A stretch of 22,887 nt of DNA from Chara braunii (GCA_003427395.1 BFEA01001103.1:1841-24727); one strand, 5' to 3'; positions 1 through 9,843 are shown, numbered from the stretch's first letter. Notes: a model not told the origin generated them from the sequence alone. A program made the numbers and translations.

Positions 1-636
1 TCTTTCCATATAGGAAAGAGCTCGCTGCCTGGCCAGGTATTCGGGCACTCGCATGCTGGCGGCAGCGCTGCTGGAGCTGAAGCTCGTGGGCTGCTGCTAG
101 CGCTGAGAGGTGAGGTGCAAGCACGTGCGGTCGTGCAAGGAGGAGGGCGCTGTGTGAGGGCAGCGCCATAGCCCAGCCTCCACAGCCTGGCGGGCTTAAA
201 TGTACAGTGAGGCGCAGGGGTGGTCTTCGGGTGTACAACAAGGGAAGACGTGGGAGAGAGTCAAGGGAGAGAGAGAAGGATGATGATGATGATGATGTGA
301 GGACACATACCTGGTATTGGCGATGGTTCTGCATGGGCGACATCTTCAAGTACTTCGGAGGCTGCTGACGCCAATTGCATTGTCAATTAGTAGGCTAGTA
401 GTAGCTGTGTAGGGAGTAGGCTGGGCGCCGAGCGCCAAGTAGGGAGATAGGGACTGGATACATATGTTGGTGGTGGCGAGAGCAAGGTCTCATTGACATT
501 GGCTTTCAGTACTACTATTCTCCATTGGTGTCATATTGGTGCAATGCTGCTTTCCGAACATTGTGATATGATCTGTCGTTCAATGTGATTGTGCAATCTG
601 AATATTATCATCTCGCTATTGCTCATTTTCCTTGCA
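1..636 (+). repeat. Element A 5' LTR, truncated by the window start
   Basis: Position 1 aligns with 7744 in the 3' LTR, and similarity runs without a large break to the terminal CA at 635-636, three bases before the primer site. Differences from the 3' copy are mainly C/T and G/A, plus indels of 2 to 4 bases (near 145, 340 and 372). A (GAT)n run near 280-297 is shared by both copies. I see no clear TATA box. Antisense open frames here are LTR sequence, not genes. Confidence 0.93.
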
Positions 637-639
637 ATT

Positions 640-651
640 TGGTATCGGAGC
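640..651 (+). other. Element A primer-binding site, initiator tRNA-Met type
   Basis: TGGTATCGGAGC lies three bases after the LTR end. It would pair with the CCA end of an initiator-type tRNA. The usual plant form is TGGTATCAGAGC, so position 8 of the site is G instead of A. The same 12-mer primes elements B and C. Confidence 0.9.
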
Positions 652-1824
652 TGGTTCGAACTGCGCTCATTGGTTCTTCGCAATAGCTGTTCGGTGCTTC
701 GCATGAGGTGTGGGGCAGTGATAAGGCTTGGGCGTTGAACGTAAGGCGGCCCAGGGTCGTGTAGGCGCGCCAGGAAGCTATGTGGTGAAATTAGGGGTGT
801 ACGCTGGATGATGAGAGCTTGCTGATGTGGCATTTAAGACGAGGTGGGACTGCATTATGAGGTACGTTGCTTCCTTCCTTATCTACCCTCTTCATTGTTT
901 CTTACCGTGAGGAAGTGAGTTCTGTCTTGAGAGTCCTCTCAATGTGAGGTGTCGCGAGCACTCAACCTTGAGAGTCGACATTCTTCCTGGGCAGCAAGCT
1001 GGTGGGAGACGGGCGTCGCCTCTAAAGGGCCCTGGACGAAGCACTCGGGTCACCGTCACCATGCCAACCCGCTGGGACTAGTACACGCATGCTTTGCCGC
1101 AAGTCCTTTGTTCTGCTGCTGCGCAATAGAGGTCATGCAGGGCATGCCAGCCCTTTGAGCAGACGCTTTCCAGACCGTCTTTAAATATTTTTGGCGGGGA
1201 CTCGGTGTTGATTCTGACAGTGATCGCCGTCCCGTCTGCGACGTTAAATAATTTATGAGGATTTATGGGGGATCTCCTTAAATGCCTCCTGATCAGCCAG
1301 ATCAAACCAGGTGTAAGGCTCGTTGTATGCGAGGACAAATAAAGTGCAGGGGCTGGCAGGTTCGGCGTAGACTTGGGCCACAAGGGTGGGCCGGATTGCA
1401 CACCTTCAGACACGCTGCTCAACCAGATGCTCAGGGCGTTGACACAAAGTGACAACTCAAGAAGGATACAGGGAGAGAGGGGATTCCGACAACTGTTCGC
1501 CGTGGCATAAATTAGATAAACAACCATTCAGCATACATCTCTGCAGGGAACATTAATTTTTATTTTTGATTATTTAGTTTTTACGGACTTGACTAAGACA
1601 ACTGCAGATAAAATAGTATATTCTTTGCTGCATTGCAATCTGTATTAGAGTAATCTAAAAATAGATTTAATATTCCCTGTAGGATCTGACATTGGTTGAG
1701 ACCTAACCACCTAATTGTTTTTGTCCAGGCCGACCGAAGTTAGTTGTGTATCATAATCGGTTGTGTGTCATGTTGAGGTAGGATTCAGTGTGGATTCTAG
1801 TTTAGATCACACACATTGTAGCTC
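652..1824 (+). other. Element A untranslated leader between primer site and gag
   Basis: About 1.2 kb without a convincing reading frame. Short frames on either strand (for example 949-1158 + and 1078-1527 -) show no recognisable domain. A small inverted-repeat insertion candidate lies at 1542-1680. Packaging or translation signals would be expected in such a leader, but none can be pointed to. Confidence 0.6.
1542..1680. mobile_element. Possible MITE or foldback insertion in the element A leader
   Basis: The left edge, CAGGGAACATTAAT, and the right edge, TTAATATTCCCTG, are inverted. With a few mismatches and one indel the inversion extends to about 30 bp per arm (1542-1572 against 1650-1680). 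The interior is AT-rich compared with its flanks. CAGGG ends are common in hAT-type miniature elements, but no 8-bp or TA target duplication is evident, so the class is a guess. Confidence 0.45.
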
Positions 1825-3738
1825 ATGAGTGACGCAAGCAGTAGTGAGGAGTTGTTAGTGGATGACCTTAGGGTCACTCGAAGAACTACTCTCAGTCGAC
1901 CCTTGACTTTCCTAGAGTTAGGTCCGGGAGACGAGAGAAGACTGCGGAGAGAGGCTAGAGAGAGAACGGCGGCAAGAAGAGTGAGGGTGGCCGAGGACAG
2001 CGCCAAGTGTAGAACTATGGCTAGTACCAGTACGACCATGGCTACTTCCTCTACCATGTCACATGCCTCTACACAGGCCACTTCGTCAGGAGTCAGTCAG
2101 AGTGGTTCTCAGGCTTCCGTTAGCCAGAGTGTTGGCTTGCAAGTCAGCCAACAAGCTTAACTCACGTCGGAGGATTATGAGATCCTCCAAGCAGAAGAAC
2201 TTCAGGGTGAGCTACATCGACAATTGGATGAGGCAGCAGAGAGAAGAAGGAGAGCAATCTTGAGAAAAGCTAGACTAGGTAGTAGGAGACAGGAGCTAGG
2301 CAGATTAGAAGCATTAGACGAGTCAACACTTGACCCTGCATTGCGAGCGTTGTGAAACTCGCTTCTTTGTGTGGCTAAAGCGCAGGCTGTCCAGCAGGAA
2401 GTGCTGGCTGAACTAGTGGCAGGACAGAAGCAGATTCTGGCTGCACTGCAGGCTCCTCGTCCCATGATGAGGCAGCCTCAGTATGTTGTAGCTCCCCCAT
2501 CAGTTGTGGGCCCATCAATGATGTCGCTGCCGGCTGGGCCCTCATTCTCACCTATGTTTGGCATGCCCCCTCCAGGTGGTTATGTAGCGACTAGTGGTCC
2601 GGTCCATAGAGTCTCTGTCATACCATCCACGACAGTGGTTACTACAGTCCCAGTGTCAAGCCAGGCCCAGGTTAGTGTGCAACACCTGTTTCGGTGGCTA
2701 TGCAGCCACTGCAACAATCTCCTGGGCCAATGCAGCCTATGAAGTGGATGCCCAAAATACCCTTGTTGTCCTAAACCCTTCTCCGGCGACAGGAAGAAGG
2801 ATGAGGACTTGGATACCTAGGTAAGGACGGTGCCTACCTATGTGAGACACAAGCTTACCAGGCCGCAGCAAGAAGTTGTAGTGGCTGCCTCCTTTCTAGA
2901 GGGGTCAGCAGCCCGCTGGTTGAATGGCCTAGTGCAGGAGCAGGGCTACGGTCAGAACTTCGATGCCTGGTCCCATGCCCAGTCCGTGTATAATAGGTGG
3001 AATGACCCTCAAGGGGCTCAAAAGGCCACAGACGCAATCAACAGTCTTTGTGCCAGAAGGTACAAGAATGTTAGAGAGCTCATGGATACCATAGAACGCC
3101 TGCTCGTGGTACATGGTGTGCGCTATGACCAGCAGGTACTCCTCACAGATTACCTTAGATGTCTGCCTTCAGAGGTTAGGACACAGCTGGTGGATGAGGC
3201 CTATGTCGAACAACACAACTTCGCTTCCTTCAGCAAGAAGGCCTTGGACATAGAGGCAAAGTTGGGATCTGCTCATCAGAGTCAAGGAGATGGTAGGAAG
3301 AAGAGACTACCCCAGGACTGGAAGAAGAAAGGGCAACTAATGTTCATCGACCACAATGGTCAGGCGACAGAAATTGACGACTTCCCAGACCTTGGGGAGG
3401 AGACAGAGCACGATGGGGCCAGTGAGACTTCGGATGGGGGAGTCGTGGCACCCATCAAGGAAAAGGCTAGGGGGACCGGGAAGAAGAAGGTAGTACGGTC
3501 CACGGGTCAGGGCGACCAAGGAACGTCCGCATGGGTGAAACTTGGTTTACAGTATGAGGTGTGGAGGGACCGAGTTGCTAGGGGTAAGTGTATGAACTGT
3601 GGCAACTATGGCCACACGTCCCGAACGTGCCGAGGCAAGAAAGTCCTAACGAAGGTAGCCTATCCAACGGTGGTGGGACTATCTTTGAACCCTGGCAGTG
3701 CTTCTGCGAGCACTTCGCAGGGAAACACCTCGGGCTAG
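1825..3738 (+). pseudogene. gag: Element A gag (capsid and nucleocapsid), broken
   Basis: Gag forms the particle and binds element RNA. The ATG at 1825 opens a Ser/Thr-rich N-terminal part. The same frame continues past an in-frame TAA (2158) and TGA (2353, likely from CGA) into a Pro/Met-rich linker. Frameshifts near 2683 and 2765 and a TAG at 2818, where the family usually has Trp, break the start of the capsid domain. From 2821 the frame is open to 3738. It carries the Retrotrans_gag core (SAARWLNGL, then YRR-like helices) and one CCHC zinc knuckle at 3589-3630 (C-x2-C-x4-H-x4-C, CMNCGNYGHTSRTC). The protease frame begins before this stop, which may be a native overlap. Identification is firm; the exact frameshift bases are inferred. 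Confidence 0.9.
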
Positions 3739-4483
3739 GAGTTTAGCCGCTCTTACTCGCGTTGAAGTGGTAACGTTGCCTTCCCCACTTCAGGCGTTGG
3801 CCAAGGCTAGTGACCCACGTACCGCCACGCAGACACATTCAGACCCATCGATGCTGTGTTCGAGAGATGTGTCTGAGGCCCTAGAAGAGTTGGAGACTGA
3901 GTGGTTAGGGAAGAACCCCAAAGACTCGTGGACGATGATCAGTAGAGGTCCAAAGGGTGAACATTTCGTGGTAGAGGTTGATGTAGGTGGCCGTAAAGTT
4001 GGCGCCTTCGCAGACATAGGCTCTACACGAAACTTCATCAGTTGTGCGTGTGTGGATAGACTGCGCTTAGGGGACCAAGTGCAGCGGCTTAGCAGAACTG
4101 TAGCTTCTACGCTGGCCAAGCAGCACCAGATGGTAGTTAAGGACTATATCAAGGACGTAGTTTGTTCCTTCTCTTATGGAGGAGGGGAAGTGAGACATAA
4201 AATCTCATTCCTCATCAGCGACGAATTGCCCTTCGATATGCTACTAGGCATGTACTACCTCGAGGTCGCGCAACCTCAGTTTGATTGGGATAGGAAGGTG
4301 TTGATACACAAGTTGCCAAATGGTAGGACCGTTAGACTGCAGAAGTATAAGGCTAGCAGTCTAGTGGGGAACTACGGCTGCATGTGTGCTTCCTCTTTCT
4401 ATAACTATTACAAGCATAATTGCGAGGAGGGCATGCATCTAGTCTTTGTCTCTGAGAAAGGGGAGGCCGTTAAAACACCCTAG
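3698..4483 (+). pseudogene. Element A aspartic protease, active-site motif altered
   Basis: This would be the retropepsin-like protease that cuts Gag-Pol. The frame differs from gag and overlaps its last 41 bases. The family motif D-[ST]-G-[AST] reads DIGST at 4013-4027, in the context FADIGSTRNFIS, so the Ser/Thr next to the catalytic Asp is Ile. The downstream hydrophobic ILG-type motif is present as MLLGMYYL. A stop at 4481 precedes the RT linker, which continues in another frame from 4486. Loss of activity is likely from the DIG change, but that is an inference. Confidence 0.85.
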
Positions 4484-4485
4484 AG

Positions 4486-5347
4486 ATAGAATCAGTCGTC
4501 GCACAATATTCCGACCTTTTTTAGGAGCCCACAGGTGTGGTAGAAAGGGAGGTGGTCCATGCAATAGAGGTTGTCCCAGGTAGTAAGGTACCTAGAGGAC
4601 GAACCTATAGGATGTCTCCTGCGCCGCCAACTCGATGAGCTCACAGAAAAGGGATGGATTCGGCCTAGTACCTCCCCTTACGGTGTGCCAGTCCTATTTG
4701 TCCCAAAGAAGGGAGGTACCCTGAGGATGTGCATTGACTATAGGGGGCTCAATGCCATCACTGTTAAGAAAGTGGAGCCCCTACCCCGCATTGACGACCT
4801 CTTGGATAGAGTACACGGGTGTCGGTACTTCACCAAGATAGATCAGAAGTCCAGATACCATCAAATTGCCATTAGACCTGAGGACCAGTACAAAACCGCA
4901 TTTCAGATCAGGTAAGGTTTGTACAAGTTTTTGGTGATGCCCTTTGGCCTATGCAATGCACCTGGTATATTCCAGCACGCGATGAACAGGATATTTCATG
5001 AATACTTAGACAAGTTTATCGTCGTATACCTCGACAATATTCTTATATTTAGTAGGACTGTAGAGGAGCACGCTGAGCACTTGAAAATAGTGTTAGGTCT
5101 CCTAAGACAGCACCAGTACAAGGTTAACTTGGAGAAATGTGAGTTCAGTCGCACCAAGATCTTGTACTTGGGTCATGAAATCTCAGCGGATGGATTGAGG
5201 CCGGATGATGCTAAGGTGGCCAACATACGTGATTGGCCCAGACCTCAGACTGTTACTGAGGTCAGATCGTTTTTGGGGATGACGGGCTTCTATCGTCCGT
5301 TTGTAAAGAACTATAGTATTATAGCTTCCCCACTAACAGATTTAACT
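4486..5347 (+). pseudogene. Element A reverse transcriptase, catalytic Asp changed
   Basis: Typical Ty3/gypsy RT blocks are visible: the EPTGVVER-type linker (4525 on), [32 protein letters not shown], the FLVMPFGL block, and the polymerase box. That box reads YLDNI at 5027-5041, where the family has YLDDI; GAT to AAT at 5036 replaces the second metal-binding Asp. Stops lie at 4522 (TAG) and 4913 (TAA, in the Tyr position before GLYKFLVM). A small deletion with frameshift near 4620 removes part of the segment after RMSP. The thumb and connection (FLGMTGFYRPFV) follow. Non-functional on several independent grounds. Confidence 0.93.
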
Positions 5348-6022
5348 CAACTTGACACCCCTTGGGAGTGGACTGAAGAGTGTGAGGCGGCCTTCAGGAA
5401 ACTGAAGTATGCCTTGACACACTATGACGTTCTTAAACTTTCGGATCCTGATAAGCCATTTGTAGTGACTACAGACGCCAGCCAATATGGCCTTGCGCAA
5501 AAGGCGGGGCCCAAGTTGAGACCTATCGAGTACATGAGCAAAAAGATGTCGTCTCAGAAGCTAGCCAGGTCTACCTACGAACGTGAGCTCTACGCCCTTT
5601 ACCGAGCACTGGTCCACTGAAGACACTATCTCCTTGGTAGATTTTTCTATGTGAGATCTGACCATGAGACACTGCGCTAAATCAAAACACAACCGGTACT
5701 CTCTAACGCACTTAAGCGATGGATTCAAGTGATAGACATGTATGACTATCAACTTGATCCAATCAAGGGAGAGTACAACAAGGTAGCTGATGCACTTTCA
5801 CGTCGGGCAGATTACTTGGGCGCGCTAGTGACTGAATTTGGCATATCTAATGATCTACCTCGATCTTTGGTGGAGGCCTACCAGCAAGATGCAGTTATGT
5901 CTTAGATCATCCGTAAGTTCAAAGAGAAGGATAAGGTAACTTCTGACGAATTTACGATGGTAGATGGCTTGTTGTTTCTTGAAAGGCAGGGAATAAAAGA
6001 CTGTGTGTTCCCAATAGTGGGT
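5348..6022 (+). pseudogene. Element A RNase H, with stops and a short deletion
   Basis: RNase H removes the RNA strand during element replication. The fingerprint TTDASQYG, with its catalytic Asp, lies near 5470-5493. The following segment is about five residues short (GLAQKAGPKLRPIEYMSKK). In-frame stops lie at 5618 (TGA for Trp), 5678 (TAA, likely from CAA) and 5903 (TAG). The C-terminal VADALSR motif is present near 5789. The frame slips just before integrase, around 6010. Positions 5568-5775 recur without a visible difference at 9636-9843; that copy is an assembly artefact. Confidence 0.88.
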
Positions 6023-6024
6023 CT

Positions 6025-7330
6025 TTGCGTAGTTTATTTTTAGGGGAATGTCACGATCCAACTGGTCATTTCGGTTATAGGAAAACTTCAGCTAACTTAG
6101 TACAAAAAAAATGGTGGCCTTCTATGGTGGAAGATGCCAAGAAGTATGTTCAAACCTGTCAGGTCTGTCAACGTGACAAACCTAGAACTCAGACTCCGCT
6201 TGGGCTCATCAAGCCCTTGCCGATTCCTGAAGGCCGTGGTCAGAGTGTCTCCATGGACTTCATGGATACTCTTGTGACGAGCAGGTCTGGGAAAAGACAC
6301 ATCTTCGTTCTGGTAGACCGCTTTTCTAAGTATGCAAGACTGATCGTTATGCCTGAGACTGCTAAAACCGACTATGTCATCAAATTGTTCATGGACAACT
6401 GGGTACGGGACTTTGGTGTACCTAAGTCTATCATCAGCGATAGGGATGTTCGCTTTACGAGCGAACTGTGGCAGAACACTGCCAACCAGATGGGAACCAG
6501 ATTGCAAATGACATCAGGGAATCACCCTGAGTCAAATGGACAGGCGGAACAGATGAACAGAGTAGTGCAGCATCTACTAAGGCACTACATTAAGCCAAGC
6601 CAGGATGACTGGGACGAGAAACTAGCTCTCGTCGCTAGCCTGTACAACAACGCAGTACATAGTATTATTGGCATGACTCCCAACCAACTGCATCTTGGTT
6701 GGAAGCCCCGTTCCGCCCTCGATTTCCTACTACCTGAAAAACAGGCTACTGCAGCACCCGGTAGCATAAAATTTGTTGTCACATACAAACAGATGTTGCA
6801 GCAGGCCGTTGAGCATATGAGGAAATCTCAGGATGCTATGATTGCATCTGAGAATAAAGACAGACGGCCTTCTAACATTCAAGTAGGGGAAAGGGTCTGG
6901 GAAAAGTCATCTGAACTAGGACAGGAAATGGGAATATCTAGGGAACTAATGCCACAATATTTCGGCAGTGGATGGACCTTCTTATGTGATTCGCGACCCA
7001 CCTCATCTACAGACAAACCCTATTTTTCACGCATCCAAACTCGCACCTTTCGCAGAAGTGCAGTTTCCCTCCAGACGGTCAATGTTGCCCCCAACCATGG
7101 ATGGCGAAGTGGACATCGACCAAATCGTGGAGCATCGTTTGATGCCTGTTCCTCGACCACCGGGCAGAGGCCGCCCTCCTAAGCCAGAAGTGCAATACCG
7201 GGTCAGATTCAGACATCATTTGGATCCCAACGAAGATCGGTGGTTCACCAGAGAAGAACTCATGAGAACTGCACCTCATGTCATTGCAGGCTCCGAAAGA
7301 GATCTCAAAGGGAAGATGCCTGCAGAATAG
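6025..7330 (+). pseudogene. Element A integrase with chromodomain-like C-terminus
   Basis: Integrase inserts element DNA into chromosomes. The frame from 6025 is open for 385 codons. An HHCC zinc finger uses H10, H15, C45 and C48. The catalytic core has D78 (SMDFMD), D139 (ISDRD) and E175 (NGQAEQ), the D-x60-D-x35-E spacing of the family. After 6900 a deletion and frameshift near 6960 move the C-terminus to another frame, which ends at 7330. That part shows the GPSYVI and FHASKL segments of the GPY/F module. A chromodomain-like tail then follows (VDIDQIVEHR, then RVRFRHHLDPNEDRWFTREEL). The core residues look usable, but the protein is split. Confidence 0.93.
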
Positions 7331-7366
7331 AAGACTTCTCAGAGAGTCAGAGGAGTATCGAAGTAC

Positions 7367-7378
7367 AGGAGGAGGGAA
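7367..7378 (+). other. Element A polypurine tract
   Basis: AGGAGGAGGGAA lies 36 bases after the integrase stop and directly before a TG that starts the 3' LTR. Such tracts prime plus-strand synthesis. Confidence 0.8.
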
Positions 7379-8379
7379 TGCGAGGATCTGGGTCCTCGGC
7401 AGGCCTAAGGGCCCCCTGTTGCATCTGTGCTCGCCCTAAGTGAAGGTGGGCCTAACAAATTACGAGAGGCCCTCGACTGGCAATTTCGTATTTGGGGTCC
7501 AGGCAGTCTCGTCGCGCCAGTTGGTTGAGGAAAACACAGGGTGAGCAGCTAGACCTTCGACAGCCTTCCAGGCCTTTCCGAAATGATGCAGGCCCTGGAC
7601 GAGAATGGCAGCCTCATACACAGACAGTTGGGAGGCCCAATCGAAATGAGGCCCAGTAGCTGCAAGAGAGGTGCAGCGTCCTGGGGCGGACCGGAAGCTT
7701 CTTGGCCCAGGCCAGTCCAGCCAGGCTGCCGAATGAGGCAGGCTCTTTCCATATAGGAAAGAGCTCGCTGCCTGGCCAGGTATTCGGGCACTCGCATGCT
7801 GGCGGCAGCGCTGCTGGAGCTGAAGCTCGTGGGCTGCTACTAGCGCTGAGAGGCGAGGTGCAAGCACGTGCGGTCGTGCAAGGAGGAGGCCGATGCGTGA
7901 GGGCAGCGCCATAGCCCAGCCTCCATAGCTGGCGGGCTTGGATGTACAGTGAGGCGCAGGGGTGGTCTTTGGGTGTACAACAAGGGAAGACGTGGGAGAG
8001 AGTCAAGGGAGAGAGAGAAGGATGATGATGATGATGATGTGAGGGCACATACCTGGTATTGGCGATGGTTCTGCATGGCGACATCTTCAAGTACTTCGGA
8101 GGCTGCTGACGTCAACAGTTGCATCGTCAATTAGTTGGCTAGTAGTAGCTGTGTAAGGAGTAGGTTGGGCGCTGAGCACCAAGTAGGGAGATAGGGACTG
8201 GATACATATGTTGGTGGTGGCGAGAGCAAGCTCTCATTGACATCGGCTTTCAGTGCTAGTATTCTCCGTTGGTGTCATATTGGTGCAATGCTACTTTCTG
8301 AACACTGTGATACGATCTGGCTTTCAATGTGATTGCGCAATCTGAATATTGTCATCTCGCTATTGCTCATTTTCCTTGA
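7379..8379 (+). repeat. Element A 3' LTR
   Basis: About 1.0 kb. It starts TGCGAGG after the polypurine tract. From 7744 it matches window positions 1-634 at roughly 95% by eye. The end is set by loss of similarity after TTTTCCTTG at 8378; the 5' copy there reads CTTGCA, so the terminal CA is damaged. Open frames on both strands, including one with a poly-His stretch around 8030, are LTR sequence. Confidence 0.9.
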
Positions 8380-8815
8380 AGGAAGAGCAAAAACAAAGTA
8401 GAAAAAAAAAAAAAAATTGCAAAACAAAAAAAAGTATAAATACAACAAGCGGGCGGGTGCTAACCCACAGACCAAGGATCGAGCCCTGGCGGAGTCCATA
8501 ACACTATCCCCTCCCTCAAGAAGGCAACGTCCCGGCTGCCAAAAGTCATGGAAATAATGCTGAATCCTGTGAAGGACGGGGCGGGGCCGATCACTCGGAA
8601 GCAGGTAGAAAAAGGGAGAAGGGTATAACGTGGGTAGCAAGGGCTGGGGGAAACAGGGTTTTCCTACTGATGAGCTACCGGATATGCTTACTGTTGGGCC
8701 ACAAAGCTATGAACCGACGGGGAACATAGTTTGCCTACGAATGAACTACAGAGTTACCTTGGGCGAAAAGGGTTCCGTGAGCAAAAATAAAGAAATGAAA
8801 ATTAGAGAGCAGGCG
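8380..8815. other. Spacer between elements A and C
   Basis: The first ~60 bases are A-rich. The rest is unique in this window. A 77-codon frame at 8630-8863 (+) has no recognisable domain and runs into the LTR of element C, so I do not call it a gene. The segment may be the ancestral target or the remains of another insertion. Confidence 0.5.
8386..8545 (-). mobile_element. Possible SINE-like fragment, minus strand
   Basis: On the minus strand GGCTCGATCC (8476-8485) fits a Pol III B box. It is followed by a GC-rich stretch, TTGTTG, and a long T-rich tail (8440 down to 8386) that abuts the end of the element A LTR. An A box at correct spacing is not convincing: a TAGTGTTATGG stretch lies only about 22 bases upstream. 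No target duplication is seen. Confidence 0.25.
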
Positions 8816-9148
8816 TGTGGCATACTCAGTTCCACATGGGCCCAACAGGGCCCGACCAAGTAGGCTAGGGGTCCGTAGAGTATAGGGTCTGTGTCGTTTC
8901 GACCCATTGTAGGGGTCCGTAAGGTCAGTAGGCCAGTTTTAGGCCTCAGTAGGACCGGTACCAGTTAGAGGCCCTATAGGCCTCGTTTCGGCTAACGGCC
9001 CTGGTGCGCGTTTTGGCTCCCGACCCTGATTTAGAGACCGCGCCGTTTCAGTAGGCGCTTGAGGCCCTGCCTCAGTTTGGACGCCAAACTTTCAAGGCCC
9101 AGACTCAGTTTGGGCGCCAAGACTCAGCAGTTGAGGCCGACCTAGCGC

Positions 9149-9157
9149 TATATATAG
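9149..9157 (+). promoter_or_regulatory. TATA box of the element C LTR
   Basis: TATATATAG sits in the U3-like GC-rich part of the LTR, in the same relative place as the CTATATAG of the element B LTR. Start of transcription would be expected about 30 bases downstream. Confidence 0.6.
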
Positions 9158-9416
9158 CTGGGTCCAACCTCAATCAGGGCATTCAGTAGAGGATTGGGTG
9201 GAGGCATACTTCGAGCGATGGCAGTACAGTAGCAGTCGACGATAGGAGTAGACTTCCAGCGGTGGGCGCTGATTGAGTAGAGTAGTGCAGGGAGGGAGAG
9301 ATGGTGACGACGGCCAGGGGACTTACCTGAGGCTTATGCGCGTGGCCATCGCTCCAGCTTCGTCTTCAGCACGTCCATCCCTGCATCAAGGCACCACCTT
9401 TCACAGGTCAGTACTT

Positions 9417-9418
<2 letters not shown>

Positions 9419-9490
<72 letters not shown>
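9419..9490 (+). repeat. (GA)n microsatellite inside the element C LTR
   Basis: About 35 uninterrupted GA units. The homologous place in the element B LTR has only a handful (10486-10500 and 18222-18232 as CT on the plus strand), so the tract expanded in C. It reads as poly-Glu/Arg in translation and is not coding. Confidence 0.9.
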
Positions 9491-9492
<2 letters not shown>

Positions 9493-9559
9493 CTTCTTCC
9501 TCCTCGAGTCCACCACCTTCTTCTTTCCCTCCGAGCGCTCTGACTTCTTCTTATCCGAC

Positions 9560-9561
9560 TG

Positions 9562-9593
<32 letters not shown>

Positions 9594-9594
9594 C
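9560..9594 (+). repeat. (GT)n microsatellite in the element C LTR
   Basis: About 17 GT units with one TTT interruption, next to the adapter junction. The right half of the LTR begins with (CA)n, so a purine-pyrimidine alternating tract spans the interrupted site. Confidence 0.85.
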
Positions 9595-9597
9595 GGG

Positions 9598-9635
9598 CTG
9601 TCTCTTATACACATCTAGATGTGTATAAGAGACAG
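9598..9635. other. Nextera mate-pair junction adapter (library artefact)
   Basis: CTGTCTCTTATACACATCT is followed at once by its exact reverse complement, 38 bp in total. This is the double Tn5 mosaic-end sequence left at the circularisation point of Nextera mate-pair libraries. It is not genomic, and open frames crossing it are spurious. Confidence 0.98.
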
Positions 9636-9843
9636 GGTCTACCTACGAACGTGAGCTCTACGCCCTTTACCGAGCACTGGTCCACTGAAGACACTATCTC
9701 CTTGGTAGATTTTTCTATGTGAGATCTGACCATGAGACACTGCGCTAAATCAAAACACAACCGGTACTCTCTAACGCACTTAAGCGATGGATTCAAGTGA
9801 TAGACATGTATGACTATCAACTTGATCCAATCAAGGGAGAGTA
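9636..9843 (+). other. Artefactual copy of element A positions 5568-5775
   Basis: The 208 bases match 5568-5775 by eye with no difference, including the nonsense TGA and TAA of the RNase H pseudogene. The stretch starts exactly after the adapter and ends at an N. It is best read as the other end of the mate-pair fragment left in the contig. Confidence 0.93.

Larger units (their letters stand above)
1..8379 (+). mobile_element. Element A: decayed Ty3/gypsy chromovirus-type LTR retrotransposon
   Basis: The element has two direct LTR copies, a tRNA primer site directly after the left one, gag, aspartic protease, RT, RNase H, integrase and a chromodomain-like tail in Ty3/gypsy order, and a polypurine tract directly before the right LTR. 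The LTR copies differ by roughly 5% by eye, mostly transitions, so insertion was not recent. Its first ~365 bp lie outside the window. In-frame stops occur at 2158, 2353, 2818, 4522, 4913, 5618, 5678 and 5903, with several frameshifts, so it cannot move by itself. The target-site duplication cannot be checked because the left flank is missing. Confidence 0.95.
8816..9597 (+). repeat. Element C 5' LTR, left part
   Basis: GC-rich direct repeats with a CAGTTTGGRCGCC core fill 9070-9125. They are followed by a TATA box and then by sequence collinear with the sense strand of the element B LTR: GCTCCAGCTTCG, CACAGGTCAGTAC and a GA tract, then TTCTTCTTCCTC. The part stops at a GT tract where the adapter artefact begins. 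The rest of this LTR resumes at 18991. Confidence 0.85.

Noticed and set aside
531-833. Minus-strand 100-residue frame, with a similar one at 8275-8640
   Set aside because: Both lie antisense over the LTR ends of element A; the shared residues reflect LTR duplication, not a gene family.
1078-1527. Minus-strand 149-residue frame in the leader of element A
   Set aside because: No recognisable domain or supporting signal, and it lies within a transcribed leader of opposite sense.
7614-8090. Minus-strand frame with a poly-His stretch
   Set aside because: The poly-His comes from (GAT)n in the LTR; the 5' LTR carries the same run without an equivalent gene.
8476-8485. A tRNA gene
   Set aside because: Only a B-box-like word is present; no cloverleaf or correctly spaced A box can be drawn.
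8630-8863. Plus-strand 77-residue frame in the spacer
   Set aside because: It runs across the start of the element C LTR at 8816, has no motif, and is short enough to be chance.
9273-9722. A 149-residue plus-strand frame with Glu-Arg repeats and SYTHLDVYKRQ
   Set aside because: It is made of (GA)n, (GT)n and the mate-pair adapter; the peptide is a known adapter translation.
9605-9820. Minus-strand 71-residue frame repeated at 5561-5752
   Set aside because: Antisense of the RNase H pseudogene, and its second copy is the assembly artefact.
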